64,000 bases of DNA from SpSt-333 sp964371615. Its GTDB lineage: Bacteria > Bacteroidota > Ignavibacteria > UBA10030 > UBA8401. A model generated the notes under the pieces. The model was not told the DNA's origin, searched no databases, and saw nothing but the letters and a program-made list of their open reading frames with translations. Where the stretch lies: contig CAYJMS010000004.1 of the NCBI GenBank assembly GCA_964371615.1, forward strand, positions 372,001-436,000. Direction: 5' to 3'. A program made the translations under genes and the position numbers. This document shows, in pieces, positions 19,536-28,092 of this stretch (its first letter is position 1; the number at the start of each line of letters is the position of its first letter).

Positions 19536-21341
19536 GTGTTCGTGCAAAAGAGCTCAACCATAACGAAGAGAACCCTTCCAAGGGAATTATTCTCGCTTGT
19601 CCATCATGTCGCCCTGAACGAATCCGGGTGGTGGGGAAAGAATATCCAGAAGATCATTCTCTCTGCTTTTTGGATTTCAGAGAATTATACGGTGTCGATG
19701 GAAACGCTCAACCGCGTTCTGTTCGACACGTTCGGATTAAGGATTTCGCCGCGGGTCATCGATGAGCAAATTCATGCGTTGATCACAGAACGGTCGATCC
19801 TGCAAATCTCACCGTTCGACTATAAGTTGTCCGAAAACGGTATTGAGAAGATCATCCTGGAGATCAAGGAACATCTGGAAGCGGAAAAACTGGCGGCGGA
19901 TTCGTTCAAAACCCTTTGCCGGGAAGAATGCCCGGATCTGAGCGCGGATGAACAGTGGATCCGGTTCAACGAAGAACTTTTACACCCGCTTATACAGTCT
20001 CTCGGTGCGCGCACATACGAATTGATCGTTACCGATACATTCCGTCTTGAACAAAATCCCGATGTGCAATCCTTCATCGAAGGATATTCCGAAAAAAACC
20101 GCAGCAATATTAAAAAATTAATCGTCGCATTTTTTGCGCCGAAGCAGCTTGCCGCACGGCGGTACATTCTGCGAAAGATCAACACGTACTTCTGTCTCGA
20201 GGCGGGAAGCCTTTCGCCGGAGATGATCCGGACGATCGTTCCCAAAGGGACGAAACCGTCGGCGTGGAAACTCTTCCTGGATTCCAATGTCCTCTTCTCT
20301 TTCCTCGGCCTGCATGACAAAAAGTCGAACGAGACCGCCTCGTCACTCCTGAACCTGCTGCATGAGATCAGGGATTTTGTCCAGGTGCAATTCTACGTTA
20401 CACCGCTCACGCTGCAGGAGACAACTAAAGTGATGAAGGCGAACGTCGACCTGCTAAAGAACATTCAGGCGGAACAGAACGTCGCTGCTCCCCCGGCGGG
20501 TTTGGAATTCAACGGATTTGCACAAAAATATTTTTCCGATAACGGACGCTCATTCGGCATTGTAACGGTCGAAGAGTATTTTTCGCCGTACATCCATAAT
20601 CTGACGGCAATTATTCGCTCCAAAGGGATTGATGTTTATCTGGCGAATATTGAAGAATATAAATCCGACAGAAATGTCGAGGATGATATTGCGGCATTCC
20701 AGCCGGCAGACCGCGCTGCAGGACTTTCCGGATTCCAGAAAGAAAAATTCGAACATGATGTCGCATTGTGGCACTTTATAAAGGATATTCGTCCGGGAAT
20801 CATCGAATCCCCCGTCGATGCACAGGATTGGATATTGTCGTTCGACCGCAATTTCCTGTCATACGATTCAGGCAAACGGACAGCAATCAGTTACGGCGAA
20901 ATCCCCGTTTGCATTCATCCTTCATCCTTTATCGAGATGATGCATACCTGGATACCCCGCAGCGAAACATTTGAGAGGGCAATTACCAACAGCAGACGGC
21001 TGCCGTTCCTGATGCGCGGATTTGACGGTGAGTCGGAAGCGGTGACGGTAAAGATTCTTCAGACGCTCTATCGGTTTGAACAGGCAGATCAGCTGCCGGG
21101 CGAAACGATCGCGTCCATTATGATGAATGCGATGCTGCGCAATAAAGTTGCCGCGCCAGTATTCACTGAACCGGCTCGTACAATGCAGCACTCTGTTGCT
21201 CCGGCACCGGCTGCACACAACGATATTTCATCGCTGAATGAAAAACTCCGCGTCATCGAGCAACTCTTCCGCGAAGTCCGTTCGTCGATACAGGACCAGC
21301 CGGAATTCCGGCCGGGAAATATATCAACCCTGTATAAGTAG
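19536..21341 (+). CDS. PIN-like nuclease candidate with N-terminal helical/winged-helix region
   Basis: 601 residues from a GTG start (a second GTG two codons later is possible; no strong Shine-Dalgarno). The N-terminal part about 15-115 looks winged-helix-like (ALITERSILQISPFDYKLSENGIEKI), and 120-240 is helical. The region 245-465 carries a PIN-style acidic set: D249 in FLDSNVLFSFL, E295 in TLQETT, D408 in FEHDVALWHF and D437 in LSFDRNFLS. The C-terminal 480-600 is helical and ends in a coiled-coil-like stretch. I do not recognise a named family; RNase activity is inferred. No small antitoxin gene is adjacent, so it is unlike VapBC. It is divergent from mraZ. Confidence 0.6.
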   Translation: MFVQKSSTITKRTLPRELFSLVHHVALNESGWWGKNIQKIILSAFWISENYTVSMETLNRVLFDTFGLRISPRVIDEQIHALITERSILQISPFDYKLSENGIEKIILEIKEHLEAEKLAADSFKTLCREECPDLSADEQWIRFNEELLHPLIQSLGARTYELIVTDTFRLEQNPDVQSFIEGYSEKNRSNIKKLIVAFFAPKQLAARRYILRKINTYFCLEAGSLSPEMIRTIVPKGTKPSAWKLFLDSNVLFSFLGLHDKKSNETASSLLNLLHEIRDFVQVQFYVTPLTLQETTKVMKANVDLLKNIQAEQNVAAPPAGLEFNGFAQKYFSDNGRSFGIVTVEEYFSPYIHNLTAIIRSKGIDVYLANIEEYKSDRNVEDDIAAFQPADRAAGLSGFQKEKFEHDVALWHFIKDIRPGIIESPVDAQDWILSFDRNFLSYDSGKRTAISYGEIPVCIHPSSFIEMMHTWIPRSETFERAITNSRRLPFLMRGFDGESEAVTVKILQTLYRFEQADQLPGETIASIMMNAMLRNKVAAPVFTEPARTMQHSVAPAPAAHNDISSLNEKLRVIEQLFREVRSSIQDQPEFRPGNISTLYK

Positions 21342-21350
21342 CGTGATTCT

Positions 21351-21473
21351 CTAAAGACCATCTAAAAATATCAACTCAATGTCATGCCGAGCGAAGTCGA
21401 GGCATGACGTGCTACTAATTGTCACCCCTCGTCTTCGCTCGGGGTGACAATTTTTTAATTTAAGAGATATCTT
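21351..21473. repeat. MITE-like palindromic element, copy 1
   Basis: Two hairpins: GTCATGCC...GGCATGAC (21381-21408) and GTCACCCC...GGGGTGAC (21421-21448). Both have the core GAGCGAAGWCGAG but lie in opposite orientation, so the element as a whole is also an inverted repeat. The AT-rich flanks (CTAAAGACCATCTAAAAAT on the left, AATTTAAGAGATATC on the right) resemble those of the other copies. It follows the stop of the PIN-like gene. Confidence 0.8.
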
Positions 21474-21541
21474 CACGGACCAAAGACAAAAATCCCTGAC
21501 CTGACGGTTGGGGATTTTTGTTTTATCAAACTGGCGAAAAT

Positions 21542-21708
21542 AATTAGAGATCATCAAAAAAAACAATGTCATGCCGAGCGCCCGCCTGAACGACGTTGTC
21601 GGGCTGGGAGCCGAGGCATGATTTCACTCAAACTATCACCCCTCGTCAGAGTTTATCCGCCTCAGGCGGACTCGGGGTGACAATTTTTAGCTTTTAAGGT
21701 AGGTTCTA
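21542..21708. repeat. MITE-like palindromic element, copy 2, with nested insertions
   Basis: Same family as copy 1, with arms GTCATGCC/GGCATGA (21568-21621) and TCACCCC/GGGGTGAC (21636-21681). Both loops are enlarged: the first by GCCCGCCTGAACGACG plus TTGTCGGGCTG, the second by ATCCGCCTCAGGCGGA, itself a hairpin. The right flank TTTTAAGGTAGGTTCTA runs up to the stop codon of the HAD gene. Confidence 0.8.
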
Positions 21709-21710
21709 GT

Positions 21711-22316
21711 TTAAAACGTAAGATATTTTTCGGCAGCGTTGAGCAGAGACGGCACATCGGTGTACACGATTCCCTGCATGTTGCAGGCAATCGCTCCGTC
21801 GATGTTCTCTTTCAGGTCGTCGATGAAAAGAATTTCGTGAGGCGGAACATTCAATGATGCTGCCACATGGCGGTACGACGCGGGATCGGGTTTCATGGCG
21901 CCGATATCGAACGATGTAAAGGCATCGGGAAATGATTTTACAAGTGGTGAAATGCGAAGTACTTTCTTCCAATGACTCGGGCTGGTGTTGCTGAGTATCG
22001 TTGTCCGGTACCGTTCCTGCACGCGGCGAACGAACGGGATGATCTCATCGTTGTCACTGACAATAATGCTGTCCCATGCATCAAGAATCTGTGATTTGGA
22101 ATATTTCCCTACAAAGATCACAAAGAGTGCATCAAGAAATTCCTCCGTGCTCATCTTCCCCGTCTCATGCGCAATCCACAACGGTGCGATTGCCGGTTTG
22201 TACGGTGCCCGCTGCGCTTCGGTCGTAAGACCGAGTGCATTGGGAAATGCGTCGAAGTCGATATGCATCAAAACGCGACCGAGATCGAACATAACAACAG
22301 ATATTTTATCTTTCAT
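21711..22316 (-). CDS. HAD-superfamily phosphatase, YihX-like
   Basis: 201 residues, subfamily I HAD hydrolase. Motif I is MFDLGRVL (nucleophile D10). The usual second Asp is Gly, as in the YihX sugar-phosphatase group (FDLGNV). Motif II is TTILSNTSPSHW, motif III is the MKPDPASY lysine, and motif IV is ILFIDDLKENIDGA. The helical cap is about residues 17-90. The substrate is probably a small phosphomonoester. It stands alone; its 3' end abuts a palindromic repeat and its 5' side faces the hairpin array. Confidence 0.85.
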   Translation of the reverse strand: MKDKISVVMFDLGRVLMHIDFDAFPNALGLTTEAQRAPYKPAIAPLWIAHETGKMSTEEFLDALFVIFVGKYSKSQILDAWDSIIVSDNDEIIPFVRRVQERYRTTILSNTSPSHWKKVLRISPLVKSFPDAFTSFDIGAMKPDPASYRHVAASLNVPPHEILFIDDLKENIDGAIACNMQGIVYTDVPSLLNAAEKYLTF

Positions 22317-22390
22317 TTCTGTTCCATAGTAAAATATGACTATTGTTTATGCAATTTAAAATAAGGAATCAACAGAAAAGTGAAATCTAC

Positions 22391-22550
22391 CGATGTCTGA
22401 CGTTGCTTTTCCACGTCTGACATCTCATAATGCACCTAATGAAACGTCAGACACTGAAAAAACGTGTCAGACGTTCTCTTTCTACCAACGATGTCTGACG
22501 ACGCTTTTCACCTGCCCGCCGATCTTAATGGCGGGTCGTCTGACATCATT
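22391..22550. repeat. array of six GTCWGAC motifs forming three mismatched hairpins
   Basis: GTCTGAC or GTCAGAC occurs at 22395, 22415, 22446, 22466, 22493 and 22538. Consecutive pairs form hairpins (GATGTCTGACG / CGTCTGACATC; AACGTCAGACAC / GTGTCAGACGTT; GATGTCTGACGAC / GTCGTCTGACATC). Each has a same-base mismatch (T-T or A-A) at the centre of the heptamer. The first two pairs are spaced exactly 20 bases start to start. The third encloses a further hairpin (CCCGCC / GGCGGG). No gene is seen in this stretch. Confidence 0.8.
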
Positions 22551-22555
22551 TCGTA

Positions 22556-22626
22556 CCCAACGTCTCGTTGGGAACGGAGAAACGGAGTTTCTAACACACG
22601 GCGTTCCCAAACGGAGTTTGGGAACG
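22556..22626. repeat. hairpin stack with GGA loops
   Basis: Three palindromes in a row: CCCAACG-TCT-CGTTGGG (22556-22572), AGAAAC-GGA-GTTTCT (22578-22592) and an 11-bp perfect stem CGTTCCCAAAC-GGA-GTTTGGGAACG (22602-22626). The phrase TTGGGAACGAGAT is then repeated twice. Confidence 0.75.
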
Positions 22627-22647
22627 AGATAATTGGGAACGAGATTT

Positions 22648-22721
22648 GATCCCCGTTTTCTTCAAGAAAACGGGGATCTTTTAAAATAGTGATGCCATGA
22701 CTCTAAGTCATGGCATCACTG
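22648..22721. terminator. two strong hairpins 3' of mfd
   Basis: A perfect stem of about 14 bp (GATCCCCGTTTTC / GAAAACGGGGATC, 22648-22678) followed by TTTT on the plus strand, then a 14-bp perfect stem with loop CTA (GTGATGCCATGACT / AGTCATGGCATCAC, 22691-22721). They lie 25-100 bases past the mfd stop and may end its transcript. Neither has a good T-run on the minus strand, so they may equally be mobile palindromes. Confidence 0.5.
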
Positions 22722-22746
22722 AAATTGTATTAAAAAGATTTTATTA

Positions 22747-25700
22747 CTACTTATGCAGTTTTTGAATAATCCCAATCGATTCATCCGCCCGGACAGTACC
22801 CTCGTAACTTTTCACAAAAGTTTGCAGGAAGAGGTTTTTTCCCTCCTGCTTCAGATTTACATTTTCCACCGCCGGGACCTGCTCCATTAATTGCTGAAAT
22901 GCGCCCCCTTCGTAGAACTGTTTATCATCTTCCGCGGGAAGATAGATCCTGAGCGACCGTTTGTTCAATTCAATTTTTCTGAATCCTGCCAGCGACGCCG
23001 CAACGCGGAGTTTTGCCAGCACAAAAAGATTCTCCGCTTCTTCCATCAACGCGCCGTACCGGTCGATCAGTTCAAGGCGGATGTCGTCCACTTCGTGCTC
23101 CTTTGTTGTGCGGTAGATACGGCGGTATATATCGAGTCGTTCGGTATCGCTTTCAATATAAATCTCCGGAATATACGCGTCGAGATCCGCCTCTACCTGC
23201 GTTTCCACCGGTTTTCTTTCAGCCGCGGTGGGCGGAGCGAACAGATCGGTGAATTCCTGCTCCTTCAGTTCTACCACCGCTTCTTCCAGTATCCTGGTGT
23301 ACATTTCAAAACCCATTTCCATAATGAAACCGCTCTGCTCGCCTCCGAGCATGTTTCCTGCGCCGCGAATCTCGAGATCGCGCATCGCCAGATTGAATCC
23401 GGAACCGAGCTCGGTGAACTCCTCGATCGCCTGCAATCGGCGGAGCGTATTCTTCGGCAGCGATGCGATCGGTGGAACAAGCAGATAGGCATATGCCTGC
23501 ACGTTCGAACGTCCGACCCGGCCCCGCAGCTGGTACAATTCCGCCAGGCCGAACTTGTCCGCCCGATTAATAATGATCGTGTTGACGCTCGGGATATCGA
23601 CACCGGATTCGACAATCTTGGTTGTTACCAGCACGTCGAATCTCTTTTGGAGGAAGTCGATCATTACCTTCTCCAGTTCGTGACCGTGCATTTGTCCGTG
23701 GGCAACGCGGAAACGCGCCTCGGGTACATGTTCCTGCAGTGTTGCGGTAAGGATGTCGATATTGTTCACCCGGTCGTTCACGATAAAAACCTGCCCGCCG
23801 CGATGGATTTCGTGAATGATCGCTTCGCGGATAATCTTTTTGTCGTAGGTGGCGATCTCGGTATGGATCGGCAGACGGTTGCGCGGAGGTGTGTTGATAA
23901 TCGAAAGATCGCGCGCTCCCATGAGCGAGAAATGCAAAGTGCGGGGAATCGGCGTTGCTGTCAATGTCAGCGTATCCACTGTGACACGCAGTGCGCGGAG
24001 TTTTTCCTTTGCCGCAACTCCGAACCGTTGTTCCTCGTCGATAATGAGCAAGCCGATATCCTTAAACACAACATCCTTTGAGAGGAGGCGGTGCGTACCA
24101 ATAATGATGTCGATGTTCCCATCGGCGAGCGCTTCGAGAGAAGATTTGATTTCCTTGGTCGATTTAAATCGGGAGAGCAGCGCAATCCGAACAGGATATC
24201 GTCCGAGCCGGTCGGAGAATGTGTTGAAGTGCTGCTGCGCCAGAATCGTTGTCGGCACCAGTACGGCAACCTGCTTGTTGTTCATCACCGCTTTGAACGC
24301 CGCGCGCACCGCCACTTCCGTCTTGCCGAAACCGACGTCGCCGCACACCAGCCGGTCCATCGGATGATCGGTTTCCATGTCGAGTTTTACATCCACAGTG
24401 GAGCGCGCCTGATCGGGAGTATCTTCGTACATGAACGACGCTTCCATTTCTTTCTGCCAATGCGTATCCGGCCCGAACGCATATCCCGGTGCCATTTTAC
24501 GTTGCGCATACAGTTTGATCAAGTCGCGCGCGATGTCTTTGATCTTTTTCTTCGTGCGCGATTTCAACCGTTCCCAATCCGCACTGCCGAGTTTGTTCAG
24601 TTTCGGCTCGTGTCCTTCGGCGGATGAATATTTTTGTATGCGGGTGATGTAATTGAGATTGACGAAGAGCGTCCCCTTCTCCGCATACTCGATCTTTGCC
24701 GCTTCCTGTTCCGTACCGCCGACGGTGATCTTCGAAAGACCGAGAAATTTTCCGATGCCGTGATCGACATGGACGACGTAATCCCCGCGGCGCAGCGCGT
24801 GCAATTCCTTTGCGGAGATCCCTTTGAATCGCTTCCGCTTCTTGTCCGCATGGGCTTTAATTCGTCCGAAGATCTCGTGCTCGGTCAGTATGACGATCTT
24901 TGCCGCATCGAAGATAAATCCGTCGTGAAATGCTTCGGTAGAGTATCGAATCGGCGGGAGTGTTGTCTGTTCCGGCGCTTCATCCTCTCCTGATTCGGGA
25001 ATGGGATGATGATTCTCTTCCTGAATCAGATCCTGAATTCTTTCCAACTCCTCTTTCCGGTCGGAGGTGATGACGATCTCATACCCTATATTGGAGAAGT
25101 CGGAAATCGTCGAACGAAGAATCTTGATGCTGCCGTTCACACTCGGCTGTGGTCGTGAGGAGAAATCGATCTGCACCCGGTTCGAGCCGAACAGCGAATG
25201 CTGGCATCTCGGAAACTGTGTCCACTTTTCCTTTACCACATCGAACGGAAAATCGATCTGCACTCCTTCGGCTGTCAGTTCGTCGAATTCTTTCTGCAGC
25301 AGCGATTCGTCCTCAAGATAAAGAAGCGCTTCGGGATTAAAGTACGACAGCAGATTCACCCGTGGGGACGATTCGATCGTTGAATCCGTAATAGCTTTCC
25401 CCGTACGGAGAACATCCGGTACGATACTAACTGATTGCAATTCGCGAATGGAGCGCTGCGAGAGAACGTCGAATTCGCGGATCGACTCGACGGTATCCCC
25501 CCAGAATTCGATTCTGACCGGATGTTCGCCGATGAACGGAAAGACATCCAGTATTCCTCCCCGCACCGCAAAATCGCCGTACGTTTCGACGATCTGCTTC
25601 CGTTCGAATCCCAGATCGCTCAATCGCTGCAGGAGTGGTTGGAATTCATGTTCCGTGGCAATGCTGATTTCGATGATCGATCCCGAAAATTCCATCTGAT

Positions 25701-26088
25701 CCGGTACACCGAATCCGACCGCCGTGGCATGAGTAATATAGATGGCGGATAGATTGGAGCGAAGGGCTTTTAATGTTTCGATCTGCGACAACGGAGCGGT
25801 CATATCCATCGCCTGCGCCGCATGACGCGGTTCGACGAGCATCAATGCGACATTTGCATCGCCGGCAATCACGGCGCAATCGTCCCGAAGTTTCGACGCC
25901 CGTTCAGCGGTATCGGTCACCACCAGCACCTGTCCGTTCGTACGCCGGAAGAGCGCAACAGCTGCAAATGCATGCAGCGATCCGGATATACCGTGCAGCA
26001 TCGCCGGTTGCGCCTGTGTGATATTCAGGCCGCCGAGGGTCTGAAATTGCTCGGTCGAAAATATTTTATGATATAGTTCGTCGGTCAC
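22747..26088 (-). CDS. mfd: transcription-repair coupling factor Mfd
   Basis: ATP-dependent DNA translocase that removes RNA polymerase stalled at lesions and recruits UvrA. 1113 residues, slightly short of the E. coli length but with all parts: UvrB-like N-terminal module, RNA-polymerase-interacting domain (KRFKGISAKELHALRRGDYVVHVDHGIGKF), helicase motifs (Walker A GDVGFGKTEVA, LLIIDEEQRFG, TATPIPRTL) and the TRG region (LYQLRGRVGRSN), then the C-terminal UvrA-binding-like domain. It is monocistronic here. Confidence 0.98.
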   Translation of the reverse strand: MTDELYHKIFSTEQFQTLGGLNITQAQPAMLHGISGSLHAFAAVALFRRTNGQVLVVTDTAERASKLRDDCAVIAGDANVALMLVEPRHAAQAMDMTAPLSQIETLKALRSNLSAIYITHATAVGFGVPDQMEFSGSIIEISIATEHEFQPLLQRLSDLGFERKQIVETYGDFAVRGGILDVFPFIGEHPVRIEFWGDTVESIREFDVLSQRSIRELQSVSIVPDVLRTGKAITDSTIESSPRVNLLSYFNPEALLYLEDESLLQKEFDELTAEGVQIDFPFDVVKEKWTQFPRCQHSLFGSNRVQIDFSSRPQPSVNGSIKILRSTISDFSNIGYEIVITSDRKEELERIQDLIQEENHHPIPESGEDEAPEQTTLPPIRYSTEAFHDGFIFDAAKIVILTEHEIFGRIKAHADKKRKRFKGISAKELHALRRGDYVVHVDHGIGKFLGLSKITVGGTEQEAAKIEYAEKGTLFVNLNYITRIQKYSSAEGHEPKLNKLGSADWERLKSRTKKKIKDIARDLIKLYAQRKMAPGYAFGPDTHWQKEMEASFMYEDTPDQARSTVDVKLDMETDHPMDRLVCGDVGFGKTEVAVRAAFKAVMNNKQVAVLVPTTILAQQHFNTFSDRLGRYPVRIALLSRFKSTKEIKSSLEALADGNIDIIIGTHRLLSKDVVFKDIGLLIIDEEQRFGVAAKEKLRALRVTVDTLTLTATPIPRTLHFSLMGARDLSIINTPPRNRLPIHTEIATYDKKIIREAIIHEIHRGGQVFIVNDRVNNIDILTATLQEHVPEARFRVAHGQMHGHELEKVMIDFLQKRFDVLVTTKIVESGVDIPSVNTIIINRADKFGLAELYQLRGRVGRSNVQAYAYLLVPPIASLPKNTLRRLQAIEEFTELGSGFNLAMRDLEIRGAGNMLGGEQSGFIMEMGFEMYTRILEEAVVELKEQEFTDLFAPPTAAERKPVETQVEADLDAYIPEIYIESDTERLDIYRRIYRTTKEHEVDDIRLELIDRYGALMEEAENLFVLAKLRVAASLAGFRKIELNKRSLRIYLPAEDDKQFYEGGAFQQLMEQVPAVENVNLKQEGKNLFLQTFVKSYEGTVRADESIGIIQKLHK

Positions 26089-26277
26089 GATGGTGAATCA
26101 TTCATTTAAAACGCACTCTCCCCTGCCGGCAGGTCCTGATCGACTTGTCAGCAAGGGTGAATGAAGATACTGAATAATGGGGAAAGAAGAAAAGAGTCTC
26201 TCGTCGCTCTTAAAAGTTGAATAGGGTGGGGTTTTACTGTATTTTGTCCGGACATTATCATAACGAAAAGAGAATTT

Positions 26278-26934
26278 ATGCCGGAATTCATTTCATACTC
26301 GCCTCTACAGTTCACGATTGAAGATCAGCGGACGAGAGTTCAGCACTTCTATGAATATGCAAACCTCCGCCGTTCGGTCCGCACATTTTCGAGCGTGCCG
26401 GTTCCGCATGATATCCTCGAGACGATTATTCTGACCGCCGGCACGGCTCCCTCCGGTGCGAACAAACAACCATGGCGGTTCGTTGTGGTGACCGATCCGG
26501 TGACAAAGAAGGAGATCCGCACCGCGGCGGAAAAAGAGGAACGGGAAAATTACGAACATCGCATGTCCGACGAGTGGCTTCGCGATCTTGAACCGTTCGG
26601 CACCGACTACCATAAGGAATTTCTCGAAACCGCTCCGGCATTGATCGCTGTTTTTTCATTGAGTTATGATAAGACTGACGAACAGATTAAAAAGAATTAT
26701 TATGTGAAGGAATCGGTCGGCCTCGCGTGCGGATTCCTGCTTACGGCGATTCATCACGCGGGTCTTGTTGCGTTGACACATACTCCAAGTCCGATGGATT
26801 TTCTCGCTAAGATTCTGCAGCGCCCGGAGAATGAAAAGCCGTTTCTCCTGATTCCGGTCGGATATCCAGCGAAAGATACGATGGTTCCCGATATCAAGCG
26901 GAAATCGCTGGATGAAATCTGCGTGTGGAGATAA
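26278..26934 (+). CDS. nitroreductase-family FMN oxidoreductase
   Basis: 218 residues. Conserved start RRSVRTFSSVPVP followed by AGTAPSGANKQPWRFVVVTD, the FMN-binding region of the nitroreductase superfamily; the C-terminal part has LIPVGYPAKD. Members reduce nitro compounds, quinones, flavins or iodotyrosine with NAD(P)H; the substrate is unknown. It has a purine-rich Shine-Dalgarno (AAAAGAGAA) and is followed 6 bases later by an ATP-grasp gene, so a two-gene operon is likely. Confidence 0.88.
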   Translation: MPEFISYSPLQFTIEDQRTRVQHFYEYANLRRSVRTFSSVPVPHDILETIILTAGTAPSGANKQPWRFVVVTDPVTKKEIRTAAEKEERENYEHRMSDEWLRDLEPFGTDYHKEFLETAPALIAVFSLSYDKTDEQIKKNYYVKESVGLACGFLLTAIHHAGLVALTHTPSPMDFLAKILQRPENEKPFLLIPVGYPAKDTMVPDIKRKSLDEICVWR

Positions 26935-26940
26935 CAGACG

Positions 26941-27837
26941 ATGAAAACATTCGACATCGCCCTGCTCACCGAATCCCGGTATCTCGCTCCGGTCAACCCG
27001 AATAATTACGCCCGCAACATCCTCACCGAAGACCTTCTGATGCGTGAGGCGCTGGAGAGAAAAGGATTGCGGGTAACAAGAGTGGACTGGGCCGATCCGG
27101 ATTTTGACTGGACTTCCACTTCGGCCGCACTCTTCAGAACAACGTGGGATTATTTCGACCGCTTTCCGGAATTCACGCGTTGGCTGGACATTGTTTCAAC
27201 TAAAACCCGCTTGATCAATCCGATCGAACTGATCCGGTGGAACATGGATAAACATTATCTGCGGGATCTTGACAATAAAGACATCGCCATTCCCCCGACA
27301 CGCATCATTGAAAAAGGAGAAGCAATCACTCTCCGGGAATTGTATGCTGAAACCGGGTGGAACGATTCTGTGGTAAAACCGACTGTCTCCGGAGGGGGAA
27401 GGCATACCTACCGGTTGCATCCGGAAAATCTTGCAGACCATGAGTCAATCTTTCAAACGCTGATATTGAATGAAGCAATGATCCTCCAGCCATACTTGCG
27501 CAGCATAGAAACGCGCGGTGAGGTTGCATTGATGGTGATCGGCGGGCAATTCAGTCATGCAATTTTGAAACGGGCAAAAGAGGGAGATTTTCGGGTACAG
27601 GACGATTTCGGCGGGACGGTACATCCGTACACGCCAACGCCGGAGGAAATTGAATTTGCCGAGCATGTTGTTTCGGTTTGCACACCTCAGCCGTTGTATG
27701 CACGGGTCGATCTCATGTTCGACAACAACGACCAACCGGTCGTATCGGAGCTGGAATTGATCGAACCGGAGATGTGGTTCCGGTTTCATCCCCCGGCGGC
27801 GGATGTTTTGGCGGAAATAATTTATAATTCGATGTAG
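26941..27837 (+). CDS. ATP-grasp ligase-like protein
   Basis: 298 residues. The pattern is that of the ATP-grasp fold of the glutathione-synthetase/RimK group: a lysine strand (DSVVKPTVSGGGRHTYRL), the hinge ILQPYLRSIETRGEVALMVI and the metal-binding end ARVDLMFDNNDQPVVSELELIEPEMWF with Asp and Glu ligands. It probably forms an amide or peptide bond using ATP; the substrate is unknown. It follows the nitroreductase by 6 bases. Its TAG stop lies inside the GTAG head of the first REP palindrome. Confidence 0.75.
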   Translation: MKTFDIALLTESRYLAPVNPNNYARNILTEDLLMREALERKGLRVTRVDWADPDFDWTSTSAALFRTTWDYFDRFPEFTRWLDIVSTKTRLINPIELIRWNMDKHYLRDLDNKDIAIPPTRIIEKGEAITLRELYAETGWNDSVVKPTVSGGGRHTYRLHPENLADHESIFQTLILNEAMILQPYLRSIETRGEVALMVIGGQFSHAILKRAKEGDFRVQDDFGGTVHPYTPTPEEIEFAEHVVSVCTPQPLYARVDLMFDNNDQPVVSELELIEPEMWFRFHPPAADVLAEIIYNSM

Positions 27838-28016
27838 GGACGGTTGCACCTGTCCGCCGGTTTTTTGGCGGAAAACCGTCCCGTAAATGTTTTTAGAAAA
27901 ATAATTTGCACGGATTTGCATCCGTGACTGCAATATTCGCGTAGGGACGGTCGGAAGACCGTCCCTTATATGTTTTTTAAGAAAAATAATTTGCACGGAC
28001 TGCCGTCCGTGCCTAC
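27834..28016. repeat. cluster of four REP palindromes downstream of the RAYT gene
   Basis: Four hairpins. (a) 27834-27882: GTAG then GGGACGGTT...AACCGTCCC with a nested TCCGCC/GGCGGA hairpin. (b) 27908-27931: CACGGAT-TTGC-ATCCGTG. (c) 27941-27965: GTAG with GGGACGGTC-GGAA-GACCGTCCC. (d) 27993-28016: GCACGGAC-TGCC-GTCCGTGC followed by CTAC, that is GTAG on the other strand. A GTAG tetranucleotide at the foot of a short imperfect or perfect hairpin is the known signature of REPs handled by RAYT transposases. Confidence 0.85.
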
Positions 28017-28092
28017 ATTATTTGTGCAATAACGATTATTATTCATGCAGTCAGAATAATTTTTGGATTATCGGTCGGAATACAATCCCGCA

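Noticed and set aside
19536..21341. VapC-type toxin of a toxin-antitoxin pair
   Set aside because: The protein is far larger than VapC and no small antitoxin frame lies next to it; mraZ is AbrB-like, but it is the conserved cluster regulator.
22391..22550. CRISPR-like regular repeats
   Set aside because: The repeated unit is only 7 bases, the copies pair into hairpins, spacing is uneven after the first two pairs, and no cas gene is near.
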